Part shown: positions 30,179 through 41,733 of the stretch, one piece after another
Numbering within the stretch: position 1 is the stretch's first letter
How the letters are laid out: each line of letters starts with the position of its first letter
Translations under genes and position numbers: made by a program
From: Nocardioides sambongensis
GTDB taxonomy: Bacteria; Actinomycetota; Actinomycetes; Propionibacteriales; Nocardioidaceae
Length of the DNA stretch: 64,000 nt
NCBI RefSeq assembly: GCF_006494815.1
Contig: NZ_CP041091.1
Location: 248,001 to 312,000 of the forward strand
Direction of reading: 5' to 3'
Notes under the pieces: generated by a model
What the model was told of the DNA's origin: nothing
Databases searched by the model: none
What the model saw: the letters and a program-made list of their open reading frames with translations, nothing else

Positions 30179-31307
30179 CCTGGGCGATCCCGCACTGGTG
30201 GCCGACCCCTATCCCCGGTTCGCCGAGGAGCGGGCCCGGCACCGGGTCGCCTGGCACGACGGGCTCGGGATGTGGCTGGCGTTCGACCACGCCTCGGTGA
30301 GCGCGGTCCAGCGCGACCGCCGGCTCGGACGGATCTGGAGGGACAAGGAGCCGACCGACTACCTGGAGCCCTTCAACCTGCTGCACCGCAACCAGATGAT
30401 GGAGAACGAGCCCCCGGTGCACACCCGGTTGCGGCGTCCGGTGGCGCGGGCGTTCGCCCGCGGGCACGTGGAGCGGCTCCGCCCGCGGGTGCGCCAGCTG
30501 GCCGAGCAGCTGTTGGACGAGGTCGACCCGGACGGGTTCGACATCATCGGCTCCTACGCTGAGCCGCTCCCGGTGCTGGTGATCGCCGAGCTGCTCGGGG
30601 TCCCGTTCAGCCACACCGACGACCTGCGGCGCTGGTCGCAGGCGATCGTGCGGATGTACGAGCCCCGGCCCAGCGACGAGGTGGTGGCAGCGGCGGTCGC
30701 GGCGTCCACCGACTTCGCCGACCTGGTCCGCGAGCTCGCCGACGCCCGTCGTGCCCGCCCGGCCGACGACCTGATCACCGACCTGGTCGCCACCGAGCTC
30801 AGCCAGGACGAGGTGATCGCCGCCGTCGTGCTGCTGCTCAACGCCGGGCACGAGGCGTCGGTCAACGTGTTCGGCAACGGTCTGGTGGCGATGCTCGAGC
30901 GGGGTCTGCGCCCGGCCGAGGACGTGCCGGCGACGGTGGAGGAGATGCTGCGCTTCGACTCCGCGCTGCAGCTGTTCGAGCGGACCGCGACGGAGCCGGT
31001 CGAGGTCGGCGGTGTCACCGTGGACACGGGCCAGAAGATCGCCGTCCTGCTGGGCTCGGCGAACCGCGACCCCGCGGTGTTCGAGGAGCCGGACTCGTTC
31101 GACCCGGCGCGCACCGACAACCCGCACCTGGCGTTCGGCGTCGGGGTGCACTTCTGCCTCGGCGCGCCGCTGGCGCGGATGGAGCTGGCCGAGTCGTTGT
31201 CGGCGCTCGTCGGTCGCTTCGACCGGCTGCGCCTGGACGGCGCACCCGAGTCGCGGGGCACCTTCACCCTGCGCGGCTATCACCGGGTCCCGGTGACGGC
31301 CGCGTGA
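30150..31307 (+). CDS. Cytochrome P450
   Basis: A 385-residue soluble bacterial P450. The heme loop FGVGVHFCLGAPLARME contains the Cys ligand (near residue 335); VEEMLRF holds the ExxR motif, and the I-helix has LLNAGHEAS in place of the usual AGxxT, with Ser or Glu possibly taking over proton delivery. AAGGAGG at 30134-30140 sits nine bases before the ATG, so the 29-base overlap with cdd is real. It lies between cdd and deoA in a nucleoside salvage operon, an odd place for a monooxygenase. Its substrate is unknown and no ferredoxin gene is nearby. Confidence 0.93.
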   Translation: MPSVPTTSLDLGDPALVADPYPRFAEERARHRVAWHDGLGMWLAFDHASVSAVQRDRRLGRIWRDKEPTDYLEPFNLLHRNQMMENEPPVHTRLRRPVARAFARGHVERLRPRVRQLAEQLLDEVDPDGFDIIGSYAEPLPVLVIAELLGVPFSHTDDLRRWSQAIVRMYEPRPSDEVVAAAVAASTDFADLVRELADARRARPADDLITDLVATELSQDEVIAAVVLLLNAGHEASVNVFGNGLVAMLERGLRPAEDVPATVEEMLRFDSALQLFERTATEPVEVGGVTVDTGQKIAVLLGSANRDPAVFEEPDSFDPARTDNPHLAFGVGVHFCLGAPLARMELAESLSALVGRFDRLRLDGAPESRGTFTLRGYHRVPVTAA

Positions 31308-31340
31308 GCAACCCGCCCGATCCGACCTGAGGAGCACGCC

Positions 31341-32633
31341 TTGTCCGAGCACGCGCACGACGCCGTCGAGGTGATCACCACCAAGCGCGACGGCGCATCG
31401 CTCAGCGCCGGGCAGATCGACTGGGTGGTGGACGCCTACACCCGGGGTGCGGTCGCCGACGAGCAGATGTCGGCGCTGGCGATGGCGATCCTGCTCAACG
31501 GCATGGAGCGGCGCGAGATCTCCGACTGGACCGCGGCGATGATCGCCTCGGGCGAGCGGATGGACTTCTCGTCGCTGTCCCGGCCGACCGCCGACAAGCA
31601 CTCCACGGGCGGCGTGGGCGACAAGATCACGCTCCCGTTGGCTCCGCTGGTCGCCTCGTGCGGGGTGGCGGTGCCGCAGCTGTCGGGGCGCGGCCTGGGC
31701 CACACCGGCGGCACGCTGGACAAGCTCGAGTCGGTCCCCGGCTGGCGGGCGGCGATGTCCAACGCGGCGATGCTCGACCAGCTCGAGCAGGTCGGCGCCG
31801 TCATCTGCGCGGCGGGTGACGGCCTGGCGCCCGCGGACAAGAAGCTCTACGCCCTGCGCGACGTGACCGGCACCGTGGAGGCGGTGCCGCTGATCGCATC
31901 CTCGATCATGAGCAAGAAGATCGCCGAGGGCACCGGCGCACTGGTGCTCGACGTGAAGGTCGGCGCCGGCGCCTTCATGAAGGAGCTGGACCGGGCGCGC
32001 GAGCTGGCCGAGGTGATGGTGGCGCTCGGCACCGATGCCGGGGTGCGGACCGTCGCGCTGCTCACCGACATGGACACCCCGCTGGGCCGGACCGCCGGCA
32101 ACGCGATCGAGGTCGCCGAGTCGGTCGAGGTGCTGGCCGGCGGCGGACCGTCCGACGTGGTGGAGCTGACCCTCGCCCTGGCCCGGGAGATGCTCGCCGC
32201 CGCGGGGGTGAACGACGTCGACCCGGCCGACCGGCTGGCCGACGGGTCCGCGATGGACGTGTGGAAGCGGATGATCCGGGCGCAGGGCGGTGACCCGGAC
32301 GCCGACCTGCCGACCGCGCGGGAGTCCCACGTGGTCACCGCGGACGCGCCGGGCGTGCTGACCCGGCTCGACGCGATGGCGGTCGGGGTCGCGGCCTGGC
32401 GACTGGGCGCCGGGCGGGCGCGCAAGGAGGACCCGGTCCAGGCCGGGGCGGGGGTGGTCTGGCACGCACGGCCGGGCGACACCGTCGCCGCGGGGGACCC
32501 GCTGTTCACGCTGCTCACCGACACGCCGGAACGGTTCGACCGGGCACTGGCCGCGCTGGAGGGCGGGTATCAGATCGCGGAGCCGGGGACGTCGTACGAC
32601 GCCCGGCCGCTGGTCATCGACCGGATCGGCTGA
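31341..32633 (+). CDS. deoA: Thymidine phosphorylase
   Basis: A 430-residue pyrimidine nucleoside phosphorylase that splits thymidine or uridine into the base and (deoxy)ribose 1-phosphate. The family signature is complete: SRPTADKHSTGGVGDKITL binds phosphate and SGRGLGHTGGTLDKLES follows; SSIMSKKIAEGTGALVLDVKVG contacts the base. TTG 31341 is set by GAGGAG at 31328-31333. It is the last gene of the uptake-cdd-P450-deoA run and is followed by a weak hairpin. Confidence 0.95.
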   Translation: MSEHAHDAVEVITTKRDGASLSAGQIDWVVDAYTRGAVADEQMSALAMAILLNGMERREISDWTAAMIASGERMDFSSLSRPTADKHSTGGVGDKITLPLAPLVASCGVAVPQLSGRGLGHTGGTLDKLESVPGWRAAMSNAAMLDQLEQVGAVICAAGDGLAPADKKLYALRDVTGTVEAVPLIASSIMSKKIAEGTGALVLDVKVGAGAFMKELDRARELAEVMVALGTDAGVRTVALLTDMDTPLGRTAGNAIEVAESVEVLAGGGPSDVVELTLALAREMLAAAGVNDVDPADRLADGSAMDVWKRMIRAQGGDPDADLPTARESHVVTADAPGVLTRLDAMAVGVAAWRLGAGRARKEDPVQAGAGVVWHARPGDTVAAGDPLFTLLTDTPERFDRALAALEGGYQIAEPGTSYDARPLVIDRIG

Positions 32634-32653
32634 GCCACCGGGCGGACCAGCCA

Positions 32654-32670
32654 CCGGCCGTTCGGGCCGG
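32654..32670. terminator. Hairpin between convergent deoA and MaoC genes
   Basis: CCGGCC pairs with GGCCGG over a five-base loop in the 52-base gap between two convergent genes. The stem is short; placement is the main support. Confidence 0.45.
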
Positions 32671-32685
32671 GCCGGCGTCTGCCGG

Positions 32686-33138
32686 TCAGGGGAGCAGCAG
32701 GACCACGGTCTCCGCGACGCAGGCGGGCTTCTCCTCGCCCTCGATCTCGATGGTGTGCTGCACGGTGAGCTGCTTCCCGGCCGGGATGTCGGTCACCGCG
32801 GCGATCTTCACGTGTACCCGGAGCCGCGAGCCGACCTTCACCGGGTTGGGGAAGCGGACCTTGTTGACGCCGTAGTTCAGCTTGGCGCCGGGCGTCTGCA
32901 GCGTGAAGACCTGGCTGCCCAGCCACGGGACCAGGGAGAGCGTCAGGTAGCCGTGCGCGATGGTGCCGCCGAACGGGCCCTCCTTGGCGCGCTCCACGTC
33001 GACGTGGATCCACTGGTGGTCGCCGGTGGCGTCGGCGAACTGGTTGACCCGACGCTGGTCGATGGTCACCCATTCGCTGGTGCCGAGATCGTCGCCGGCT
33101 GCCTGCTCGAGCTCCTCGAACGTCGTGAAGACCCTCAT
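32686..33138 (-). CDS. MaoC-like dehydratase (R-specific enoyl-CoA hydratase type)
   Basis: A 150-residue single hot-dog fold. The hydratase-2 motif is intact: [14 protein letters not shown] supplies the catalytic Asp and His, followed by [14 protein letters not shown]. Such proteins hydrate trans-2-enoyl-CoA to (R)-3-hydroxyacyl-CoA. ATG 33138 is chosen for AAGGAG five bases upstream; a GTG two codons earlier is possible. It is divergent from adenosine deaminase and has no obvious link to nucleoside metabolism. Confidence 0.88.
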   Translation of the reverse strand: MRVFTTFEELEQAAGDDLGTSEWVTIDQRRVNQFADATGDHQWIHVDVERAKEGPFGGTIAHGYLTLSLVPWLGSQVFTLQTPGAKLNYGVNKVRFPNPVKVGSRLRVHVKIAAVTDIPAGKQLTVQHTIEIEGEEKPACVAETVVLLLP

Positions 33139-33172
33139 CGCCACTCCTTCGTGCGTCACCCACGGGTGCTGG

Positions 33173-33178
33173 AACAAT
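33173..33178 (+). promoter_or_regulatory. Candidate -10 of adenosine deaminase
   Basis: AACAAT, then six bases, then ATG 33185, without a ribosome binding site. The same hexamer with a seven-base gap precedes the LpdA-type gene at 61359. It departs from TAnnnT at its first base. Confidence 0.4.
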
Positions 33179-33184
33179 GCCGCC

Positions 33185-34264
33185 ATGGAACCTACACCGA
33201 CGACGCCGACCCCGTTGCTGCAGTCCGCGCCGAAGGTGCTGCTCCACGACCACCTCGACGGCGGGCTGCGACCGGCGACCATCGTCGAGCTCGCCGCGGA
33301 CGCCGGCCACGAGCTGCCGGAGACCGACCCGGCCGCGCTGGCCGACTGGTTCGCCGCGGCCGCCGACTCCGGCTCGCTGGTGCGCTACCTGGAGACCTTC
33401 GCCCACACCGTCGGGGTGATGCAGACCGGACCGGCGCTGACCCGGGTGGCCCGGGAGTGCGTCGAGGACCTCGCCGCCGACGGCGTCGTCTACGCCGAGA
33501 TCCGCTACGCCCCCGAGCTGCACGTGGAGCAGGGGCTGACCCTGGACGAGGTCGTCGGGGCCGTGGAGCAGGGGTTCGCCGAGGGGATGGAGGCCACCGG
33601 CGGCCGGATCGTGGTCCGTGCCCTGATCACGGCGATGCGGCAGGCGGCCCGGTCCAAGGAGATCGCCGAGCTCGCCATCGCCTGGCGCGAGCGTGGGGTC
33701 GCGGGCTTCGACATCGCCGGTCCCGAGGCCGGCTACCCGCCGAGCCGCTTCCTCGACGCCTTCGACTTCGTACGACGCAACAACGGCCACATCACGATCC
33801 ACGCCGGTGAGGCGTTCGGGCTGCCGTCCATCTGGGAGGCGGTGCAGTGGTGCGGGGCGGACCGGCTCGGCCACGGGGTGCGCATCGTCGACGACATCAG
33901 CGTCGGCAACGACGGGGAGGTGCGGCTGGGCCGCCTGGCGTCGTACGTCCGGGACAAGCGGATCCCGTTGGAGATGTGCCCGTCGTCGAACGTGCAGACC
34001 GGCGCCGCGGCCTCGATCGCCGAGCACCCGATCAAGCTCCTGGCCGACCTGCGGTTCCGGGTCACCGTCAACACCGACAACCGGCTGATGAGCCGCACCT
34101 CGATGACCGAGGAGTTCCGGCTGCTCGGTGACGCGTTCGGCTACGGCCTGCACCAGGTCGAGTGGTTCAGCGTCAACGCGATGAAGTCGGCCTTCCTGCC
34201 CTACGACGAGCGGTTGCGGCTGATCATGGACGTGATCAAGCCCTGGTACGCCGATCACGCCTGA
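33185..34264 (+). CDS. add: Adenosine deaminase
   Basis: A 359-residue TIM-barrel zinc enzyme turning adenosine and deoxyadenosine into inosine forms. Metal and catalytic motifs are in order: HDHLDG near residue 22, HAGEAFG with the catalytic Glu near residue 207, [10 protein letters not shown], and NTDN near residue 298. Corresponds to Rv3313c. It is transcribed from its own promoter, divergent from the MaoC gene, and supplies inosine to the purine nucleoside phosphorylase at 58295. Confidence 0.96.
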   Translation: MEPTPTTPTPLLQSAPKVLLHDHLDGGLRPATIVELAADAGHELPETDPAALADWFAAAADSGSLVRYLETFAHTVGVMQTGPALTRVARECVEDLAADGVVYAEIRYAPELHVEQGLTLDEVVGAVEQGFAEGMEATGGRIVVRALITAMRQAARSKEIAELAIAWRERGVAGFDIAGPEAGYPPSRFLDAFDFVRRNNGHITIHAGEAFGLPSIWEAVQWCGADRLGHGVRIVDDISVGNDGEVRLGRLASYVRDKRIPLEMCPSSNVQTGAAASIAEHPIKLLADLRFRVTVNTDNRLMSRTSMTEEFRLLGDAFGYGLHQVEWFSVNAMKSAFLPYDERLRLIMDVIKPWYADHA

Positions 34265-34291
34265 CCCGCACCCGGGGTGGCCCGGTGCGCC

Positions 34292-34876
34292 CTAGACGAC
34301 GAACCAGAAGTAGTCGCCGCCGCTGACCCGCAGCCGGTGGGTGCGCCAGCGCTCGGCCTCGACCAGGTGGATGTCCCCGGTCCACGGGTCGAAGAGGCGG
34401 ATGGACAGTCCCGCGTCCGGCGCCTCGAGGGCGAGCAGCACGTGCGTGGGGACCCACCGGTTCCCGACGTAGACGGCGGTGGGCCGGGTGTCCAGCTGGG
34501 CGACCAGCACCTCGAAGGCGAGCGCCGGCCGCGGGCGGGCGTGCACGGTGGCGACCCGCTGCTCGCTCAGCACGCCCAGGGCGCTGGCCACCGCCCACGG
34601 CGGCGTGCCGAGCCGGCGCGGCCAGGGCATCTGCAGTCGCCCCCGCGGGGTCCGGGTCGAGGTGAGCGACCGGTGCTCCGCGCGGATCTCCGTGGCCGGG
34701 TCGGCGGGCCGCCACGTCGGCCGCAGCAGGACCCGGGCGGCGACGACCGAGGAGGCTCCGCAGCTCACCGGGTCGGGCTGCCGCAGGCGCTCCGGCGGGA
34801 GGTCCTCGGGCCAGCGCACCGGCCAGGCCGGACGCAGCGACCGGTCCGGCTGGTGGCCCCGCTCAGGACGGCGCAC
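34292..34876 (-). CDS. C39/papain-like cysteine peptidase-like protein
   Basis: 194 residues from GTG 34876, which overlaps the end of the uridine-kinase-like gene by 14 bases. The protein has RQPDPVSCGASSVVAARVL, the way a C39-like peptidase presents its catalytic Cys after a Gln; later VPTHVLLAL gives a His and LFDPWTGDIHLV an Asp, matching Cys-His-Asp order. There is no signal peptide or membrane segment, so it should act inside the cell unless exported otherwise. It ends with SGGDYFWFVV. Fold assignment rests on these motifs; its target is unknown. Confidence 0.6.
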   Translation of the reverse strand: MRRPERGHQPDRSLRPAWPVRWPEDLPPERLRQPDPVSCGASSVVAARVLLRPTWRPADPATEIRAEHRSLTSTRTPRGRLQMPWPRRLGTPPWAVASALGVLSEQRVATVHARPRPALAFEVLVAQLDTRPTAVYVGNRWVPTHVLLALEAPDAGLSIRLFDPWTGDIHLVEAERWRTHRLRVSGGDYFWFVV

Positions 34877-35489
34877 GGGACCCCGCCCAGCGCTCGACGA
34901 TCTCCTCGAACGCGGCGTCGCCGGTGGAGACCCGGCACCCCGCCGCGACCGCACGGCCGACCACGGCGCGCTGCGCCCGGGCCAGAGCCACCCCTCGCCG
35001 CAGCAGCACCGGCGGCGGCTTGCGGTGCTCGCGGAGGTCGCGCTGCAGCCGTCGGCCGAAGGTGATCACGGGGTGCTGGGTGATGCAGTACGCCGACTCC
35101 AGCACGCCCGCCTCGGCGCAGCCGGCGACGACGTCCGGCGCGAAGATCCCCTCCGCGCAGAAGACCGGGGCGCCACGCAGGTCCAGGTGGCGCTCGCCGG
35201 TGCGCCGGCTCTGGGCGATCGAGTAGTCGGGGACGTCGGTGGTCCCGGTGCGGCACAGGTCCAGCAGCGCGGCCAGTGCGTCCGCGCAGTTCCACGAGCC
35301 CGGGTCGTCCCAGTCGACGAGCCCGGCGTTCGCGCCCTCGGCGATCACCGGGAGTCCGGGCTCGTCGTGGTCGCGGTAGAAGTCGTCGAGGCGCAGCGTC
35401 GGCCACCCGAACCGCTCCTCCAGCCGCTCGGCCAGCCGGGACTTCCCGGCCCCGGAGGGACCGGCGAGGACGATGACGCGGGCGGGCAC
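34863..35489 (-). CDS. Uridine kinase-like P-loop ATPase
   Basis: A 208-residue P-loop kinase: Walker A GPSGAGKS at residues 10-17, LRLDDFYRDHD as in uridine kinases, then DWDDPGSWN and YSIAQSRRTG resembling the phosphoribulokinase/uridine kinase substrate region. It probably phosphorylates a nucleoside such as uridine to the monophosphate, which fits the salvage surroundings. GTG 35489 follows TAGAAT by six bases, so the message is probably leaderless. Confidence 0.82.
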   Translation of the reverse strand: MPARVIVLAGPSGAGKSRLAERLEERFGWPTLRLDDFYRDHDEPGLPVIAEGANAGLVDWDDPGSWNCADALAALLDLCRTGTTDVPDYSIAQSRRTGERHLDLRGAPVFCAEGIFAPDVVAGCAEAGVLESAYCITQHPVITFGRRLQRDLREHRKPPPVLLRRGVALARAQRAVVGRAVAAGCRVSTGDAAFEEIVERWAGSRAPS

Positions 35490-35495
35490 CCAGGG

Positions 35496-35501
35496 ATTCT
35501 A
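35496..35501 (-). promoter_or_regulatory. Candidate -10 of the uridine kinase-like gene
   Basis: TAGAAT, six bases, GTG start, no ribosome binding site. It shows that this gene and the C39-like gene can be transcribed separately from the aldehyde dehydrogenase genes. Confidence 0.55.
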
Positions 35502-35558
35502 GTGGCGGGGTCCGCCCCGGTCGCCCCGGCGGGGCCGCGCAGCCCCGCCGGACGACCG

Positions 35559-36425
35559 TCAGACGCCGACCGGGTGCCAGACCGTCTTGTGCTCCAGGAA
35601 GGTGGTCATCGGCGACAGCCCCGGGTCGGCGGTCCAGTCCGGCTCGGCGTCCGGCGCGCGTCGTACCCGCTTGAGGTTGTCGGCGGCGGCGACCTCGAGC
35701 TCGGTGGCCAGGTCGGCGTCCCCGGCGACCCCGGCGAGGTCGATCGCGTTGACGTCCATGTGGCCGGCCAGCCAGGGTCCGAGCGCGGCGGCGTCACCGG
35801 TGAGCAGGTTGACCACGCCACCGGGCACGTCGGAGGTGGCCAGCACCTCGCCGAAGGTGACCGCCGGCAGCGGACGCCGGTACGACGTCACCACGACCGC
35901 GGTGTTGCCGCTGACCACGACCGGGGCGACGGTGCTCACCAGGCCGAGCAGCGAGGAGCCCTGCGGCGCCAGCACGCCGACCACGCCGGTGGGCTCGGGG
36001 CGGTGTGGTTGAAGAACGGGCCGGCCACCGGGTTGGCGTTGCCGACCACCTGGGCGAGCTTGTCGGCCCACCCGGCGTACCAGACCAGCCGGTCGACGGC
36101 GGCGTCGACGTGGCCGCGTGCGGCTGCGGCGGTGAGTCCCTCGGACTGGCGCACCGCATCCTCGAACTGGGGGCGCCGGTCCTCCATCACCTCGGCGATC
36201 CGGTAGAGGATCTGGCCCCGGTTGTAGGCGGTGCGACCGGACCAGCCGGCGAACGCCTTGCGGGCCGCGGTGACCGCGTCCCGGACGTCCTTGCGCGACG
36301 CCAGGGAGGCGTTGGCCACGAACCTCCCCGCGCTGTCGGTCACCTCGTAGGAGTGGCCGGACTCCGAGCGGGGAAGGCGCCGCCGATGTAGAGCTTGTAG
36401 GTCTTGCGCACGTCCAGGCGAGCCA

Positions 36426-36426
<1 letters not shown>
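35559..36426 (-). CDS. Truncated aldehyde dehydrogenase paralog lacking the catalytic Cys domain (two frameshifts)
   Basis: Repaired, this reads as about 289 residues: MARLDVRKTYKLYIGGAFPR, then an N-terminal ALDH domain (SLASRKDVRDAVTAARKAFAGWSG, VWYAGWADKLAQVVG, VVGVLAPQGSSLLGLVSTVAPVV, VPGGVVNLLTGD), then a short variable tail ending KTVWHPVGV. The half carrying the nucleophilic Cys and the Glu general base is absent. Two one-base losses, in GGGG at 36370-36373 and 35997-36000, split it. The ATG overlaps the stop of the full-length dehydrogenase before it (TGATG). It may be a non-catalytic partner of that enzyme; this is inference. Confidence 0.8.
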
Positions 36427-37862
<1,436 letters not shown>

Positions 37863-37876
37863 GTCGTGTGCGCTCC

Positions 37877-38860
37877 TCAGTCGAGGGTGAAGTAGTCGGG
37901 ACCGCTGTAGCGGCCGGTGGTCAGCTTGGTGCGCTGCATCAGCAGGTCGTTGAGCAGCGTCGAGGCGCCGAACCGGAACCAGTCCGGCGTCAGCCAGTCC
38001 TCGCCGGCGATCTCGTTGACCATCACCAGGTACTTGATCGCGTCCTTGGCGGTCCGGATCCCGCCGGCCGGCTTCACCCCGATCTGGACACCGGTCGCCT
38101 CGCGGAAGTCGCGCACCGCCTCCAGCATCACCAGGGTGACCGGCAGCGTCGCGGCGGGCTGCACCTTGCCGGTGGAGGTCTTGATGAAGTCGGCGCCGGC
38201 CAGCATCGCCAGCCAGGAGACCCGTCGCACGTTGTCGTAGGTCTGCAGCTCGCCGGTCTCGAAGATCACCTTCAGGTGGGCGTGACTGCCGTCGGGGCGG
38301 CTGCAGGCCGCCTTGACCGCGACGATCTCGTCGAAGACCTGCTGGTAGCGACCGGCCAGGAAGGCGCCGCGGTCGATCACCATGTCGATCTCGTCGGCGC
38401 CGGCCTCCACCGCGTCCCGGGTGTCGGCCAGCTTGATGTCCATCGCCGCCCGGCCGCTGGGGAAGGCGGTGGCCACCGCCGCGACGTTCACCGCGTCACC
38501 GACGACGCTCTTCACCTCGGACACCATGTCGCCGTAGACGCAGACCGCGGCGACGCTCGGGCAGGACGGGTCCGCCGGGTCGGGGCGCAGCGCCTTCGCG
38601 GCGAGTGCCCGCACCTTGCCCGGGGTGTCCTGCCCCTCCAGCGTGGTGAGGTCGACCATCCGGATGGCGAGGTCGAGCGCCCACTCCTTCGCGGTGGTCT
38701 TGATCGAGCGGGTGCCGAGACCGGCTGCGCGGGCCTCGGCGCCCACCTGGTCCACGCCGGGCAGGCCGTGCAGGAACCGGCGCAGGGCGCTCTCGTCCCG
38801 GGTGACCTCGGAGAACGATGCGAGTCCGGGGGCCGGCTCGTTCGGTGCGGTGGTCGGCAT
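37877..38860 (-). CDS. deoC: Deoxyribose-phosphate aldolase
   Basis: A 327-residue class I aldolase that cleaves 2-deoxyribose 5-phosphate into glyceraldehyde 3-phosphate and acetaldehyde. The Schiff-base Lys lies in FIKTSTGK and the second Lys region in VKPAGGIRTAKDA; DEIDMVIDRG gives another conserved stretch. It is longer than E. coli DeoC (about 260) because of an extra N-terminal region of some 60 residues. ATG 38860 follows TATGCT by six bases and has no ribosome binding site. Confidence 0.95.
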   Translation of the reverse strand: MPTTAPNEPAPGLASFSEVTRDESALRRFLHGLPGVDQVGAEARAAGLGTRSIKTTAKEWALDLAIRMVDLTTLEGQDTPGKVRALAAKALRPDPADPSCPSVAAVCVYGDMVSEVKSVVGDAVNVAAVATAFPSGRAAMDIKLADTRDAVEAGADEIDMVIDRGAFLAGRYQQVFDEIVAVKAACSRPDGSHAHLKVIFETGELQTYDNVRRVSWLAMLAGADFIKTSTGKVQPAATLPVTLVMLEAVRDFREATGVQIGVKPAGGIRTAKDAIKYLVMVNEIAGEDWLTPDWFRFGASTLLNDLLMQRTKLTTGRYSGPDYFTLD

Positions 38861-38866
38861 CGTCCC

Positions 38867-38872
38867 AGCATA
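38867..38872 (-). promoter_or_regulatory. Candidate -10 of deoC
   Basis: TATGCT, six bases, ATG. Near-consensus -10 for a leaderless start of the deoC-aldehyde dehydrogenase operon. Confidence 0.6.
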
Positions 38873-38952
38873 GGGTCGCGCGGTGCGCGGAGCGAAGGCG
38901 TCGCGCAGGGTGCCCGGCGGGCCGTACGGCGGGTGCTCGGCGCCGCGGCGGG

Positions 38953-40638
38953 TCAGCCCGGCAGCCCCGCCGCGTGCGCGATGTCGGCCCGCAGCGCGGC
39001 GAGCCGATCGGCCGCCTCGGCGCGGGCGGCCGGCAGCTCCTCGCGGGTGCGGTCCTGCGTCGGTACGACGGCCTCGAGGTAGCACTTGATCTTCGGCTCG
39101 GTGCCGCTCGGCCGGACGATCACCCGACTGCCGTCGTCCGTGCGGTAGCGCAGCCCGTCGGTCGGCGGAAGGTCGGCGCTGCCCTCGCTCAGTTCGTCGG
39201 CCTGGACGACCGGGGAGCCGCCGAGCCGGGTCGGCGGGTGTGCGCGCAGCCGCTCCATCGCCGCTCCGATCGTGGCCAGGTCCTCGACCCGCACCGAGAG
39301 CTGGTCGGTGGCGTGCAGCCCGTGCGCGAGCGCGACGTCGTCGAGCAGGTCGAGCAGGGTGCGGCCCTCCGCCTTCGCCGCCGCGGCGATCTCGGCCAGC
39401 AGCAGCGCGGCGGAGACGCCGTCCTTGTCCGCGACGTGGGCAGGGTCCACGCAGTAGCCCAGGGCCTCCTCGTAGCCGAAGACCAGGTCCGGCAGCCGGC
39501 CGATCCACTTGAAGCCGGTCAGGGTCTCCGCCGCACGCTGCCCGTGGGCGGCCGCCTGCTTGGCCAGCAGCGACGAGGAGACGATCGAGGTGGCGTAGGT
39601 GCCGCAGCGTCCGGCGCGCAGCAGGTGGTCGGCGAGCAGCGCGCCGACCTCGTCGCCGCGCAGCATCCGCCACCCGTCCTGCCCGGCGACCGCGGCCGCG
39701 CACCGGTCGGCGTCGGGGTCGTTGGCGAGCACCAGGTCCGCACCGGTCCGGGCCGCCAGGTCCAGGGCCAGGTCCATCGCCCCCGGCTCCTCGGGGTTGG
39801 GGAAGGCCACCGTCGGGAAGTCGGGGTCCGGCTCCTCCTGGGCGTCCACCACCTGCGCGGCGGGGAAGCCGGCGGTCTCCAGCACCTGCAGCAGCGGCCC
39901 GGCGCCGACGCCGTGCAGCGGCGTGTAGACGATCCGCAGGTCGCGCGGGCCGTCGCCGGCCAGGCCAGCAACGGTGTCCAGATAGCTGTCCACCACCTCC
40001 TCGTCGAGCACCCGGCCGCCGGTCTCGGCCGGGTCCCGGCGGGGCACCGTCGCCAGGTGGCCGACCGCCCGGATCCGGGCGGCGATCTCGCTGTCCGCGG
40101 GCGGCACGATCTGCGATCCGTCGCCGAGGTAGACCTTGTAGCCGTTGTCCTGCGGCGGGTTGTGGCTCGCCGTCACCATCACCCCGGCCACCGCGCCGCG
40201 CTCGCGGATGGCGTAGGCCAGCACCGGTGTCGGCAACGGGCGGGGGAGGAGCAGCGGGCGCAGGCCCGCTCCGGCCATCACCTCGGCGGTGTCACGGGCG
40301 AAGACCTCGGAGTTGTGGCGGGCGTCGTACCCGATGACGACGGGGCTGCCGGGCGCCGCGCCGCCATCGACCAGGTACGACGCGAGGCCGGCCGCCGCGC
40401 GGATCACCACCACCCGGTTCATCCGGTTGGGACCGGCGCCGAGGGTGCCGCGCAGCCCGGCGGTGCCGAACTCCAGCGTGCCGTGGAACCGGTCGGCCAG
40501 GTCGGCGGCGGCGTCTCGCTCGCCCGCTTCGACCGCGGCGACGGCGGCCTCCAGCTCGTCACGGGTGGCCGGGTCGGGGTCCTCCCCGATCCAGCTCCGG
40601 GCACGGGTCAGCAGCACGTCGACGTCGGGTGTCGTCAT
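38953..40638 (-). CDS. Phospho-sugar mutase (PmmB type, possible phosphopentomutase)
   Basis: A 561-residue four-domain alpha-D-phosphohexomutase. The phosphoserine loop is TASHNPPQDNGYKVY, the metal loop NDPDADRC, the sugar-binding loop GYEEALGYCV, and the phosphate-binding loop RPSGTEPKIKCY. The homolog in M. tuberculosis is Rv3308 (pmmB), next to deoD. Lying between deoC and other nucleoside genes it may act as the phosphopentomutase that turns (deoxy)ribose 1-phosphate into the 5-phosphate; no other candidate is in the window. Substrate choice is inference. Confidence 0.88.
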   Translation of the reverse strand: MTTPDVDVLLTRARSWIGEDPDPATRDELEAAVAAVEAGERDAAADLADRFHGTLEFGTAGLRGTLGAGPNRMNRVVVIRAAAGLASYLVDGGAAPGSPVVIGYDARHNSEVFARDTAEVMAGAGLRPLLLPRPLPTPVLAYAIRERGAVAGVMVTASHNPPQDNGYKVYLGDGSQIVPPADSEIAARIRAVGHLATVPRRDPAETGGRVLDEEVVDSYLDTVAGLAGDGPRDLRIVYTPLHGVGAGPLLQVLETAGFPAAQVVDAQEEPDPDFPTVAFPNPEEPGAMDLALDLAARTGADLVLANDPDADRCAAAVAGQDGWRMLRGDEVGALLADHLLRAGRCGTYATSIVSSSLLAKQAAAHGQRAAETLTGFKWIGRLPDLVFGYEEALGYCVDPAHVADKDGVSAALLLAEIAAAAKAEGRTLLDLLDDVALAHGLHATDQLSVRVEDLATIGAAMERLRAHPPTRLGGSPVVQADELSEGSADLPPTDGLRYRTDDGSRVIVRPSGTEPKIKCYLEAVVPTQDRTREELPAARAEAADRLAALRADIAHAAGLPG

Positions 40639-40644
40639 GCTCGA

Positions 40645-40650
40645 ACGCTA
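40645..40650 (-). promoter_or_regulatory. Candidate -10 of the phospho-sugar mutase gene
   Basis: TAGCGT, six bases, ATG 40638. It lies in the 16-base gap after the aldo/keto reductase gene, so the mutase can be expressed apart from the MerR-controlled genes. Confidence 0.5.
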
Positions 40651-40654
40651 GCGC

Positions 40655-41674
<1,020 letters not shown>

Positions 41675-41680
41675 GCCTCC

Positions 41681-41711
41681 AGGCAACAACCTGGAGCGCG
41701 CTCCAGGTCAA
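41681..41711 (-). promoter_or_regulatory. MerR-type promoter of the aldo/keto reductase
   Basis: TTGACC (41706-41711) and TTGCCT (41681-41686) are 19 bases apart, the overlong spacing MerR regulators use. The spacer region holds the perfect palindrome ACCTGGAGCGCGCTCCAGGT (41689-41708). The start codon follows six bases after the -10. Confidence 0.75.
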
Positions 41712-41733
41712 GCCCCAGGTCAGGTGCCCCGGG

